DNA from: Sandaracinus sp964481145
Lineage (GTDB): Bacteria > Myxococcota_A > Polyangia > Polyangiales > Sandaracinaceae
Length of the DNA stretch: 64,000 nucleotides
Direction of reading: 5' to 3'
Assembly (NCBI GenBank): GCA_964481145.1
Contig: CAYZTA010000019.1
Coordinates: 26,231 to 90,230, forward strand
In this document: piece after piece, positions 42,885 to 52,064 of the stretch
How positions within the stretch are numbered: position 1 is the stretch's first letter
How the letters are laid out: every line of letters begins with the position of its first letter
Translations under genes and position numbers: made by a program
Notes under the pieces: model-generated
What the model saw: only the letters and a program-made list of their open reading frames with translations
Told to the model about the DNA's origin: nothing
Databases searched by the model: none

Positions 42885-45800
42885 ACCTGCTCGGAAGATT
42901 CGGCCCTCGGTCCAGCCTCGGGCTCGGTGAGCGGCACGAAGTGTTCTTCACGAATGAGCGAGCGTCCGTCCGCCAATTTGCCGAACACGTAATAGAGGCC
43001 GGGTATGATGATGACACCGAAGACCGTGCCAAAGAGCATCCCGCCCAGCGCAGAAGCACCGATCGTGTGATTGCCGACGGCACCTGGCCCGCTCGCGCGA
43101 ACCAGAGGAATGAGTCCGGCAATGAACGCGAAGGAGGTCATGAGGATCGGGCGAAACCGAGCCTTCGCAGCCTCGATGGCGGCCTCGTGTATCGGAAGCC
43201 CTTTGTTGCGCTTCTGCACGGCATACTCGACGATCAGAACCGCGTTTTTGCCGAGAAGCCCCACCAACATGACGAGGCCGACTTGCGCGTAAATATCATT
43301 CGCCAGGCCGAGCATCCTCAACAGGAGAAACGCACCAAAGATTCCGACTGGAAGGGAGAGCAAGACCGAAAATGGGAGGATGAAGCTCTCGTACTGGGCC
43401 GCGAGCACGAGATACACGAACGCGAGCACCACGACGAAGATGAAGATCGCTTCGTTTCCACGACGCGCTTCGTCGAAGGAAAGACCCTCCCACGCGACGT
43501 CGTAGCCGCGCGGCAACGTCGTCGCTGCCACCTCTCGAATCGCTTGAATCGCATCATCACTCGTATACCCCGGCGCGGGGACACCACGGATGGCGGATGA
43601 GTTATAGAGGTTATAGCGAGTGATTTCATTCGGCCCTTGGGTCTCTCGCATCGTCATGAACGCGGAGTAAGGAACCATCTCGCCTCGTTCGTTCTCTACG
43701 TAGAGGTCGAGGATGTCCGAGGGCATGCGCCGATACTGCGGCTGCGATTGCACGTAGACCTTGAAGAAGCGTCCGAAGCGGATGAATCCCTGCTCGTACG
43801 TGCTGCCGATGAGGATATCGAGATTTTCGAGCGCGCGACCGATCGTCACGCCCTTCTGCATCGCGAGCTCGTTGTCGATCACCAGCTCGTACTGAGGATA
43901 GTTCGCAGCAAAGAAGGTAAAGAGACCGGCGAGTTCGGGACGTCTGCCGAGGTTGTCCATGAACTCGCGGTTGACGCGATCGAACTCTGCGTAGTCCGTG
44001 GTGTCGCTCATGTCGAGCAAACGAACTGCAAAGCCGTCCGCCGCACCGTATCCAGGCACCGACGGAGGTTCGAAGAACTCGACGATCGCGCCGATGTCTC
44101 GCGAGCTCTCCTCGAGCTCTTCGATGATCTCCCGCACCGAATGGCTGCGCTCCGACCACGGCCGAAGATTGATCAGACACGTGCCGGCGTTCGAGCCCCG
44201 GCCTTCGGTGAGGATTTCGTAACCAGCGAGCGACGAAACGGATTCCACGCCTTCGATCTCACGGGCGATGGTCTGGAGCTCGTGCGAAACCTCGTTGGTG
44301 CGTTCGAGGGTCGTGCCCGGAGGGGTCTGGATGATGGCGTAAATCTGACCTTGGTCTTCGTTCGGAATGAAGCCCGCTGGAAGCGTTCGGTTCACGACGA
44401 AGATGCCCAAACCGAAAAGAGCAAGGATCGCGAACGTGACCGATCGGCGCGTCACGATGAGACCGAGGAACTGCACGTATTTGTTCGTCGCGACGTCGAA
44501 CGTTCGGTTGAACCAGTCGATGAACACGCCGATCGGCGTGCGCCGCTTCTTCTTTCCATGATGACCTCTCAGGATCATCGCGCACAACACCGGCGTGAGG
44601 GTGAGCGCGACGACACCGGAGAGGACGATCGACGACGCCATCGTGATCGAGAACTGACGATAGAAGACGCCGACTGGCCCCGTCATGAATGCCACGGGTA
44701 CGAAGACGGCTGCCATCAGCAACGTGATCGCGATGATCGCCCCGCTGATGTCACCCATGACCTTCTTCACCGCCTCGTAGGGCGGAATGTGCTCCTCCTC
44801 CATCTTGGCGTGCACGGCCTCGACGACGACGATCGCGTCGTCGACGACGATGCCGATCGCCAGCACCAACGCGAAGAGCGTGATGAGGTTGATCGTGAGA
44901 TCGAACGCCTGCATGAAGATGAATGCCCCGATCAACGACACCGGCACAGCGAGCGTCGGAATCAATGTGGAGCGCCAATCACCGAGGAAGATGAATACGA
45001 CGAGGGCGACGAGGACGAACGCCTCGCCGAGCGTGTGCAGCACCTGCTCGATCGACGCATCGAGGAACATCGAGACGTCGTAGTTGATCGAGTAATGCAT
45101 ATTTGGCGGGAACGTGGTGCGCTCGAGCTCCTCGAGTTCTTCCTTCACATCCTCGATCACCTGGCTCGCGTTGCTGCCGTAGTTCTGCTTGAGAACGATG
45201 GCGGCCGAAGGATGACCATCGAGATCCGAATAGATACTCTGGAACTCACTGCCGAGCTCGACCTCAGCGATGTCACGCAAGTAAAGGATCTCTCCTTCGG
45301 GAGTCGCCCGAATGATGATGTTCGCGTATTGCTCCGGTTCGCTATAGCGACTCTGATACGTCAGCACGTACTCGATCGATTGCGCTGTTTGCCCCGAGCT
45401 CTGCCCCGTCCTTCCTGGGCGGCCGATGATGCTCTGTTCGCCAATGGCGGCCATGACATCGTCGGTCGAGACGTTGTACGCACGCATGCGATCGGGCCTA
45501 AGCCAAATGCGCATCGCGTACTGTCGATTGCCAAGGATCGTCGCTCGACCGATGCCATGGATGCGCTGCAGCTCGGAAATCAAATGCACATTTGCGAAGT
45601 TGAAGAGGAACGTCTCGTCCGTATTTGGATCCGTGCTGTAGAGGTTGACGTACATCAGCATGCTGGGCTGCACCGGCATGACGACGACGCCTTCGAGGCG
45701 CACGAGCTCCGGCAGGAGACTCATGACTTGATCGACGCGATTCTTGACGTTGACGACGGCAAGATCTGGATCGGTCCCGAGCTCGAAGATGACTTGAATG

Positions 45801-46078
45801 GTCGCCTCTCCAGCGCTCGTCGCGTCCGAAGTCATGTACCGCATCCCCTGTACACCGTTGATCGAGCGCTCAATGGGAATGAGCGCCGATTCGACGAGCA
45901 CATGCGCGCTCGCGCCGGGATAGGAGAGCGTGACGGTGACAACTGGCGGCGCAATCGCTGGGAATTGAGAGATCGGACGACTCTGAATCGCGAGCACACC
46001 GAGAAAGACAAGAAGGAGAGAAACGACAATGGCGAGGACCGGTCGATGAATGAACTTCTGGAGCATGGACGTGTCCAA
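42881..46078 (-). CDS. RND multidrug efflux pump (HAE1, AcrB/MexB-like)
   Basis: The 1065-residue inner-membrane proton-driven exporter has 12 spans and two large periplasmic loops. It starts with the typical short N-tail and first span (FIHRPVLAIVVSLLLVFLGVLAIQ) and carries the proton-relay aspartates in LAIGIVVDDAIVVVEAVHAKMEEE, the repeat-end VFVPVAFMTGPVGVFYRQFSI and in the second half GLLGKNAVLIVEYA. The PxxxPxxxPxxV-like region is SQFPAIAPPVVTVT. It is the first gene of the operon, ahead of the channel and adaptor, an order unlike the usual adaptor-pump-channel. Substrates are likely hydrophobic drugs, detergents or lipids. Confidence 0.96.
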   Translation of the reverse strand: MDTSMLQKFIHRPVLAIVVSLLLVFLGVLAIQSRPISQFPAIAPPVVTVTLSYPGASAHVLVESALIPIERSINGVQGMRYMTSDATSAGEATIQVIFELGTDPDLAVVNVKNRVDQVMSLLPELVRLEGVVVMPVQPSMLMYVNLYSTDPNTDETFLFNFANVHLISELQRIHGIGRATILGNRQYAMRIWLRPDRMRAYNVSTDDVMAAIGEQSIIGRPGRTGQSSGQTAQSIEYVLTYQSRYSEPEQYANIIIRATPEGEILYLRDIAEVELGSEFQSIYSDLDGHPSAAIVLKQNYGSNASQVIEDVKEELEELERTTFPPNMHYSINYDVSMFLDASIEQVLHTLGEAFVLVALVVFIFLGDWRSTLIPTLAVPVSLIGAFIFMQAFDLTINLITLFALVLAIGIVVDDAIVVVEAVHAKMEEEHIPPYEAVKKVMGDISGAIIAITLLMAAVFVPVAFMTGPVGVFYRQFSITMASSIVLSGVVALTLTPVLCAMILRGHHGKKKRRTPIGVFIDWFNRTFDVATNKYVQFLGLIVTRRSVTFAILALFGLGIFVVNRTLPAGFIPNEDQGQIYAIIQTPPGTTLERTNEVSHELQTIAREIEGVESVSSLAGYEILTEGRGSNAGTCLINLRPWSERSHSVREIIEELEESSRDIGAIVEFFEPPSVPGYGAADGFAVRLLDMSDTTDYAEFDRVNREFMDNLGRRPELAGLFTFFAANYPQYELVIDNELAMQKGVTIGRALENLDILIGSTYEQGFIRFGRFFKVYVQSQPQYRRMPSDILDLYVENERGEMVPYSAFMTMRETQGPNEITRYNLYNSSAIRGVPAPGYTSDDAIQAIREVAATTLPRGYDVAWEGLSFDEARRGNEAIFIFVVVLAFVYLVLAAQYESFILPFSVLLSLPVGIFGAFLLLRMLGLANDIYAQVGLVMLVGLLGKNAVLIVEYAVQKRNKGLPIHEAAIEAAKARFRPILMTSFAFIAGLIPLVRASGPGAVGNHTIGASALGGMLFGTVFGVIIIPGLYYVFGKLADGRSLIREEHFVPLTEPEAGPRAESSEQV

Positions 46079-46107
46079 GAAAGGCGAGCGAGAAACTCAC
46101 TCGAACG

Positions 46108-46151
46108 TGTTCACAGCGTGCGGGGTATATAGAGTGAACAACCCTGGTCAA
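46108..46151 (-). promoter_or_regulatory. promoter with overlapping inverted-repeat operator of the RND operon
   Basis: On the minus strand TTGACC (46151-46146), a 16-base spacer and TATACC (46129-46124) form a likely promoter about 45 bases before the pump ATG (46078). The inverted repeat TGTTCAC (46108-46114) / GTGAACA (46134-46140) places one half-site inside the spacer and the other at the expected start of transcription, a layout typical of a repressor such as a TetR-type protein. No repressor gene is adjacent. Confidence 0.55.
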
Positions 46152-46216
46152 CTCGTTATGCGCATCCCTATGGCAAATGGGGAGAAATACCCCGCTCACC
46201 ATGCAAGCGCTTCGGC

Positions 46217-48274
46217 TCAGCGATCGAAATACCGGTCGCGGTCGAAATCACGATATTGCGACGAAATCACATCGTAGTTCGCGATGAAATAGCCGCCCAT
46301 CATCACGACGACGACGAGTCCGAGTGCAATCGTCGCTCTCGCCCATCCGCGGAAACGCCTGCCGAATGCTTGTACGAGCCCCAAGGGAGCCAACGAAAGC
46401 GCGAGCACGACCGTCACCACACGCCGAATTTCGGTCCAATGCTGGATGTCTTTCGCGTACGTTGGATCGAGCGCGAAATTGAGCGAATAAAACACGAGCA
46501 CAAAAATGAAAATCCCACCTCGAAGAAGGTCGGGACTGCGCCATAGCTCGGCCACGAAGCGACCCGCTGCAATGCACAACAAGGGCAGGAGTGGAGTCAC
46601 ATACCAGCCGAACGTCCAAGTCCCGCTGCCGAGCGCAATCGCGGCGAAATAAGTCATGAGCGGGACCGCGAGCACCGCCACGTCACGACGATGGCGATTC
46701 GCAAGTCCCGTCATTGCAGCCAACCACAAGAACAAAAGCCAACCGCGTCCAATGACGTTGTGATTGATGAGGGGGGTATCAAAGAAGCGTAAAAAGATAT
46801 TGAAATGAACAGGACGTCCGCTCTGCAATCGTTGTGTGAACACGAATGCATCCCAATCGATGACAGCCCCATACACCAGCAACATCGAAGCCGTGATGAA
46901 CGAGGACAGAAGCACGACGCCGAACGCGCGCGCCTTCCCTTCAGCTGCGACCAATATCAAGAGCGCAATGATGAACGCCGCCCCCGTCACTTTGGTGAAC
47001 GGACAAAGCCCCGCGAGCACCGCCGCCCAAACGAGGTCGCGGTTTCGCTGACCATCATCTCGCCATCTCAAAAATGCGAGCACCGAACCCATGGCCAGCG
47101 TCGTCAGGAGGGATTCTTCCTTCACGACCCGCGTCTGGAGTGCAATCCATGGCAACGCCGCCCAAAGCAGCCCCCCGAACCATGGAGACAGACCACCCGG
47201 ATCGAGGCGGCGTCCAATCGCGATCATCAGGAGGAGGGTCAACGCCGAAAGCGCAATCGGCACAATCCTCGCGTGCGCGAGTGGCACTTCGAGGTGATCT
47301 CTGGCCCCGCCGAGATGCCCAGCTGCGCCCACCAACACGTGCATGAGCGGCGGATGCTCGAAATACGGAGTGACGACGTGATAAGCGCGATCGAAATATT
47401 GTGGTCTCTCGATCTCACCGTGGCTGTTCGCGAGATAATCGCTCCACCACATCGTGATGCCTCGGGTCGTTCCGTCCTCGAGGATCGAATAGCCATTCCA
47501 GATAGCGAAACGTTCGTCGTCGTTTTCGCGAAAATCTGGCATTACGTCGTAATCGAAGGTGCGGTATCCGACTCCAAGCACGACGAGGAGCACCGTCGCA
47601 AGTGTCGCGATGCGTCCGTTTCGTGCTCGCTCGTTTGGGGCAAGCGCGATTCGTGCGCACTGCCATCCCATGAACATCGCGGCCACGAACGCGAAGATCC
47701 AAAGCGCCATCCGCAACGGCGGGAACGATCCGTCGAGCGGCACCAGCGCCTCACGTGGCACAGCCTCGAGGGCTCCGCTCGAATCACCCCATCGAAGCTC
47801 GAGCGAAGTCGTCGGACGAAAATCCCCCCTCCATATCACGTCGATCCGATGCCATCCTGCATCGATTCGCTCACGCTCGCGAATCGCTCGTCCGTCGATC
47901 GCAATCGACGTCGTGTCGGGGGAGCGCACATCGATGATGCGGCCTCCCTCAGGCACACGAATTCGAGCGCGCAGTGTGACATCCAGCTCCGGGAGCGAGG
48001 ATGGCATCCCAAAACGGGCGAAATCCCAGCGCTGGATATAACGCGCCAAGGGGCGTTGTTCGTTTGGAAACGCGACGCGGTGCTCGGTGCTCCGCGCCAT
48101 CTCCACCGATTGCCCCTCGTGTTCGACGTAAAAAGAGGCCGTCCAACCGTGTCGCGCGTACCGGTCGGCCATCGACGCAAGTGCAAGCACGAGCGAAACG
48201 CCCAGGGCAGCAACAAAAAGAGCGCGATTGCGCTCGTGCATCGGCGCAGGCATCGAGCGGCCCGTGCTTATCAT
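46217..48274 (-). CDS. ArnT/PMT-like (GT39) membrane glycosyltransferase with N-terminal beta domain
   Basis: 685 residues. After a first span (ALFVAALGVSLVLALASM) there is a periplasmic beta-rich domain of about 150 residues (DFARFGMPSSLPELDVTLRA, RSPDTTSIAIDGRAIRE, PA14-like in character). Then come about ten spans of a GT39-type core with FRENDDERFAIWNGYSI (acidic catalytic loop) and FEHPPLMHVLVGAAGHLGG, a signature seen in ArnT-like proteins. An N-terminal inserted domain is unusual for the family. ATG 48274 is the longest start; ATG 48241 (MHERNRALF) is quite possible. It follows the murein endopeptidase gene by 55 bases and sits upstream of the RND operon on the same strand. Confidence 0.82.
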   Translation of the reverse strand: MISTGRSMPAPMHERNRALFVAALGVSLVLALASMADRYARHGWTASFYVEHEGQSVEMARSTEHRVAFPNEQRPLARYIQRWDFARFGMPSSLPELDVTLRARIRVPEGGRIIDVRSPDTTSIAIDGRAIRERERIDAGWHRIDVIWRGDFRPTTSLELRWGDSSGALEAVPREALVPLDGSFPPLRMALWIFAFVAAMFMGWQCARIALAPNERARNGRIATLATVLLVVLGVGYRTFDYDVMPDFRENDDERFAIWNGYSILEDGTTRGITMWWSDYLANSHGEIERPQYFDRAYHVVTPYFEHPPLMHVLVGAAGHLGGARDHLEVPLAHARIVPIALSALTLLLMIAIGRRLDPGGLSPWFGGLLWAALPWIALQTRVVKEESLLTTLAMGSVLAFLRWRDDGQRNRDLVWAAVLAGLCPFTKVTGAAFIIALLILVAAEGKARAFGVVLLSSFITASMLLVYGAVIDWDAFVFTQRLQSGRPVHFNIFLRFFDTPLINHNVIGRGWLLFLWLAAMTGLANRHRRDVAVLAVPLMTYFAAIALGSGTWTFGWYVTPLLPLLCIAAGRFVAELWRSPDLLRGGIFIFVLVFYSLNFALDPTYAKDIQHWTEIRRVVTVVLALSLAPLGLVQAFGRRFRGWARATIALGLVVVVMMGGYFIANYDVISSQYRDFDRDRYFDR

Positions 48275-48329
48275 TCGGCGGGGGTGCCGTCACGTGCCTT
48301 CGTGGAGATCGACCGAATCGCGCTCAGCC

Positions 48330-49265
48330 TCAATGCCGGGAACGCCTGCCGCTTCGCGGCTCGGCCCTCCGCGACCGCGCCGCGCGTCGTACGCGATCCG
48401 CCGCTCTCAGCTCCGCCATCTGCGGAGCGCTCGGCCGCTCGACCCATGGACGCCACGGTGGGTCATCGAGACAACGCGGCTGATCCGTCATTGGACAATA
48501 AATGCGCACATGAAAGTGATCGTCATGCCGTCCGCCCCGTCGTGGTTGTTCCAGGAGCGCCGCGGCTCTTTCAATCACCTCGGCCGGCGCGCCGATGCTC
48601 GCAGCATGATCGAGCAAACGTTGACGCAGCCAGCGCGCCGCAAAGATGTATTGCACAGGCGTATCGCTCTGCGAGACGAGCGCCGCCACGAGCGCCCAAT
48701 TCCGCGCGTCGTCGAAGCGCCATTCAGGGTTCGCTCGGGTCGTGCCATCCGCACGGAAATCGACGAAACGCTGGAGGTAGACGAGCTCCCCTTGGGTATC
48801 GACAATATAGAAACCGATATCGACGTCACGACCACTGCGATGTGAACGATGGGGACGCATGCGGCCACCGCGACGTCGAGAGAGATCGCCCACCGTCAGT
48901 TGCGAACCTGGGAACTGCTCGGCGACACTTCGTGCTCCGTGCTCGATCAACGAGACGAGTTCGTCTGTGCCATGATGCTGATCCCCCTCGGGGTGTTTGA
49001 TGCGGATGGTCTCAGATGCGACGAGCTCACGCCCGTTCTCGAGCCGTCCTCGATTGTGTCGCCCGATCGAAATACTTGGCGGTGGTTGCGGCCTCCTGGC
49101 AGCAGGCCCGCGCGATGGCGCTCTCTTCGTGGCAACTGCCACATGCTCGGAGCCCTGCTCCGCCTCTCGTGCGCGTTCTTGAGCATTCGCCGCACGCTTC
49201 ATGAACGCGCCCACCAAAAACAGCAGCACCATCGAGATGCCGGCGATACGAACGAACCATCGCAC
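48330..49265 (-). CDS. penicillin-insensitive murein endopeptidase (MepA-like, LAS family)
   Basis: A zinc metallopeptidase of the LAS superfamily that cuts peptide cross-links in peptidoglycan. The catalytic region has SRRRGGRMRPHRSHRSGRDV (SHxxGxDxD zinc ligands) and GGRHDDHFHVRIYCP (HxH), the two hallmarks of MepA. About 311 residues: an N-terminal membrane anchor (VRIAGISMVLLFLVGAFM), a variable Arg/Ala/Pro-rich linker, then the catalytic domain and a basic tail. No ATG precedes the anchor in a sensible place; GTG 49265 (MRWFVRIAG) is chosen, ATG 49232 is the alternative. Acts in the periplasm. It follows the propeller lipoprotein gene by 65 bases. Confidence 0.85.
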   Translation of the reverse strand: MRWFVRIAGISMVLLFLVGAFMKRAANAQERAREAEQGSEHVAVATKRAPSRGPAARRPQPPPSISIGRHNRGRLENGRELVASETIRIKHPEGDQHHGTDELVSLIEHGARSVAEQFPGSQLTVGDLSRRRGGRMRPHRSHRSGRDVDIGFYIVDTQGELVYLQRFVDFRADGTTRANPEWRFDDARNWALVAALVSQSDTPVQYIFAARWLRQRLLDHAASIGAPAEVIERAAALLEQPRRGGRHDDHFHVRIYCPMTDQPRCLDDPPWRPWVERPSAPQMAELRAADRVRRAARSRRAEPRSGRRSRH

Positions 49266-49330
49266 GGAAAGCGATGGTAGCCCGAGATCATTTGACGTCA
49301 AATCAATCGCCGGTCTCTCGCACGTCGCGT

Positions 49331-50713
49331 TTATTCGCGCATCGTGGTGTCCACGTCGATGCGATAGACACGACGGTGCACCATATGCGCGAAGTAGATC
49401 GTTCCGTCGATGACACTGATGCCCGCGAGTCCTTCGCCGAGCCCAGTGTCGAGAGTACGATGCACTGTTCCGTCGAGGCCCACGAGGGTGATATGGCCGC
49501 TGCCGTAATTGCCCACCACCAATGTGTCTGCGTCGAGAAGAGCAAGGCCGCTCGGCTCGATGCGCCCGCCGCCCCAAAGACCGCTGAGCGTGTCGACGTC
49601 GAGGACGGTCTCGAGCGTGATGTCGGTCATGATGTCGGCGAACAGCCCCTCGTATGTACGGAAGGCACCATTTGCTTCACCATCGTTGCGATCGAAGCGC
49701 ACCACCCGACCGTTGCCAGTATCGGCGATGTAAAGGTGCTCGCCCACCACGATCATATTGCTGGGCACATTGGGGAGGCGGGCCAGCGCGTCATCGCCAA
49801 AGTCGTAACGCGTGACCGTCGCATCATCGTGGAAATAATGCCCAGGAACATGAGGGCGCGCGAAGTCGTAGTGATCGACCGTTCCAAGCGCGCCATTGAA
49901 GGTCCAATACATGTTCGCCGAGTCGTAGGCGATGCCCATGCAGTATTCCGTGGCGTGCACCATGTCCAGATGCGAACCGTTCTTCCACGAAGGATCCGAC
50001 GCACTGGGCGACGCGCCGTTGTAGATCGCAGGGTCTGCGGTCCAGAGCGTTGGGCCGATGAAAGCGGACTGATCCGTATAGTTCCCGGTGCTGTGCTCGT
50101 GGCAGGTCGCGAATGTATCGGGGTAGGTCACTGGCGAAGCGATCACCGGTGTTCTGTCGGGGTTGGCTGCACCTTGAAAGTCCGTGGGGTCGAGCGTGAG
50201 GTTCGGATCACCGAACGCGATCGCGCTGGGGCGACGCATGAAGTGCCATGCGTTCCCATCCACCACGAAACGCGCGCTCGAACCATCCACTGCTGGCGAG
50301 CTCGTTCGAGGTTCGGCGATCGCAACCGTCGAGCCCTGCAAAGCATTGCAGTCATTGGCTGCTCCACTCATGGAGTCGGACGGACACTCCGTGGTGTCGT
50401 CGAACGAACCACTTCGCTCCATCCGCTGTACGATCCACAGCTCACCTCCGACCGTCGAGCCGAGATCGACAGGAATCCACGGGCGCTCCGAAATACTCCA
50501 GTCGGAGTACGTGCCCGAAACGTAGACCTCGGCGTAGCGCACCAGCGCATCGGTCTTGAGCGTCGCTGGGCTCGTCATCATCATCGCAGGGGGCTGCTCC
50601 TCACAGCCCATGACCGTCAGCGCCAGGGAAGATGTGAGCACCAGCGAGGAGAAGGCTGGAACAAAGGTTCGAAGAATAGGATGTTTCGTCATCGCGCGAA
50701 CGTTAGCATTCAT
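49331..50713 (-). CDS. lipoprotein with NHL/beta-propeller-like repeats
   Basis: 460 residues with a signal peptide ending in lipobox LTVMGC (Cys37), so an outer-membrane or periplasmic lipoprotein. The C-terminal half has propeller-like strands (NMIVVGEHLYIADTGNGRVVRFDR, EPSGLALLDADTLVVGNYGSGHI, LAGISVIDGTIYFAH) as in NHL/SMP-30-like proteins. The N-terminal half contains four cysteines and a CHEHSTG segment. No catalytic motif can be claimed. ATG 50713 is taken; ATG 50692 would shorten the n-region. The role in the neighbouring cell-wall and glycan set is unknown. Confidence 0.75.
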   Translation of the reverse strand: MNANVRAMTKHPILRTFVPAFSSLVLTSSLALTVMGCEEQPPAMMMTSPATLKTDALVRYAEVYVSGTYSDWSISERPWIPVDLGSTVGGELWIVQRMERSGSFDDTTECPSDSMSGAANDCNALQGSTVAIAEPRTSSPAVDGSSARFVVDGNAWHFMRRPSAIAFGDPNLTLDPTDFQGAANPDRTPVIASPVTYPDTFATCHEHSTGNYTDQSAFIGPTLWTADPAIYNGASPSASDPSWKNGSHLDMVHATEYCMGIAYDSANMYWTFNGALGTVDHYDFARPHVPGHYFHDDATVTRYDFGDDALARLPNVPSNMIVVGEHLYIADTGNGRVVRFDRNDGEANGAFRTYEGLFADIMTDITLETVLDVDTLSGLWGGGRIEPSGLALLDADTLVVGNYGSGHITLVGLDGTVHRTLDTGLGEGLAGISVIDGTIYFAHMVHRRVYRIDVDTTMRE

Positions 50714-50783
50714 ACGTCATTGCGAAAGTGAGATGATTTGGGGTGCGCTCGGCGTCAGATTTGCGCACGAAGCTCGTGGTTTT

Positions 50784-51994
50784 TCACGTGTCCTCCTCGT
50801 CGAGACCGGAGTTCCATGGCGCGAAGGGATCATGGTAACGAACCCATGCTTCTGGCCCCGCCGCGAGCTCCGCATCGTTCAGCAGACACTGCTCGAACCC
50901 ACGGCGCAGCGACGGCTCATCCATGTCGATGCCGATGAGCACGATCTCTTGACGGCGATCGCCGAAGGGCTCCTGCCAATCACGCCGAATCTCTGCGAGG
51001 GCGTCGGCTTCCGTCGGCCATGCCGACTTCGGCGCCGCCGCCCACCAGAACCCCGCACCTTCGGTCTGACATGAAGACCCAGCCTGAGACCACGAGCCGG
51101 CTTCGCTCATTCGCGAAGCCAGCCAGAAAAATCCTTTGGAACGAAGCACACCGCGCCATTCGCTCGAGAAGAACGCATTGAGCCGCTCAGGATGAAACGG
51201 ACGACGCGCGCGATACACGAAGCTCGAGATGCCGTACTCCTCGGTCTCTGGTGTATGAACGCCCGCGAGCTCTTTCGCCCAACCGGGATACGAGGACGCC
51301 TTGTCGTGGTCGAAGAGTCCCGTATCCATGATGGTGTCGAGCGGGACACGACCGTGCTCTGCCTTCACGATGCGCGCATCGGGGTTCAGATGGCGGAGGA
51401 TCCCTTCGAGCCGCGCAAGATCGGAATCCTCTACGAGATCGGGCTTCGAAAGGACGAGTACATTCGCGAACTCCACTTGATCGACGAGCAAATCGACGAT
51501 CGTGCGCTCATCTTCAGGGCCGAGCGCGATGCCCCGTGCACGCAAATCGTCGGATGAGCCGTACTCGCGCAGGAAGCTCACCGCATCGACGACCGTGACC
51601 ATCGTGTCGAGCTTCGCGACATCGGCGAGGCTGAATCCTGTCTCATCGCGGAAGGAGAACGTCGCAGCCACCGGCATGGGCTCGCCGATCCCAGTCGACT
51701 CGATGAGGAGGCTGTCAAAGCGCCCCTCCTTGACCAAGCCTGCCACCTCGATGAGCAAATCTTCGCGCAAAGTGCAGCAATACAGCCATTCGACATCTCG
51801 ACCAGCTTCTCTTCGGTGCGGCCGAGGGCGACGCTTCCCAGTTTCACGAGCTGGGCGTCGATGTTCACCTCGCTCATGTCATTGACGATGACGGCGATAC
51901 GTCGCTCCCCGCGATGGGCAAGCACGTGGTTGAGAAGTGTGGTCTTGCCGGCTCCGAGAAAGCCGCTGAGAACAGTGACAGGGAGTTGATCCAT
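50784..51994 (-). pseudogene. COG0523 (CobW/ZigA-type) GTPase metallochaperone, interrupted by a one-base frameshift
   Basis: From ATG 51994 the frame gives a perfect COG0523 start: VTVLSGFLGAGKTTLLNHVL (Walker A), VNDMSEVNIDA and EKLVEMSNGCI. It then goes out of frame. The rest (CTLREDLLIEVAGLVKEGRFDSLLIESTGIGEP onward, with VLSKPDL as the G4-like motif and a CobW C-terminal domain) continues in the next frame to 50784. Restoring one A on the plus strand near 51779-51781 (GCAGCAA to GCAGCAAA) rebuilds the metal motif GCICCTLRED and a 403-residue protein. COG0523 members hand zinc to target enzymes under zinc shortage. No ribosome site is visible, and the -10 lies only 9 bases before the ATG. 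Confidence 0.88.
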
Positions 51995-52002
51995 ATCCGC
52001 AG

Positions 52003-52043
52003 CTTATATCCAAGTTGCAACAAAGTTGCAACTTGGATATGTT
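52003..52043. promoter_or_regulatory. perfect 35-bp palindromic operator over divergent promoters (putative Zur box)
   Basis: Bases 52006-52021 (ATATCCAAGTTGCAAC) and 52025-52040 are exact reverse complements around a three-base centre. Each arm contributes a TTGCAA -35: for the minus strand TTGCAA 52031-52026, 17 bases, TATAAG 52008-52003; for the plus strand TTGCAA 52015-52020, 17 bases, TATGTT 52038-52043. One regulator bound here would shut both promoters. The genes served (COG0523 GTPase, cysteine-free L33) are classic Zur targets. Confidence 0.75.
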
Positions 52044-52064
52044 GACTCTCTCAAAGGAGCCCCC

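Noticed and set aside
43637..46132. 831-codon open frame on the plus strand opposite the RND pump
   Set aside because: It mirrors the codons of a certain AcrB-like gene, is extremely rich in Arg/Asp/His/Glu and has no domain; it is a by-product of high-GC coding on the other strand. The same applies to the long frames opposite mmsA (18462-19925), trpE (23045-24358) and the 24560 gene (25088-26341).
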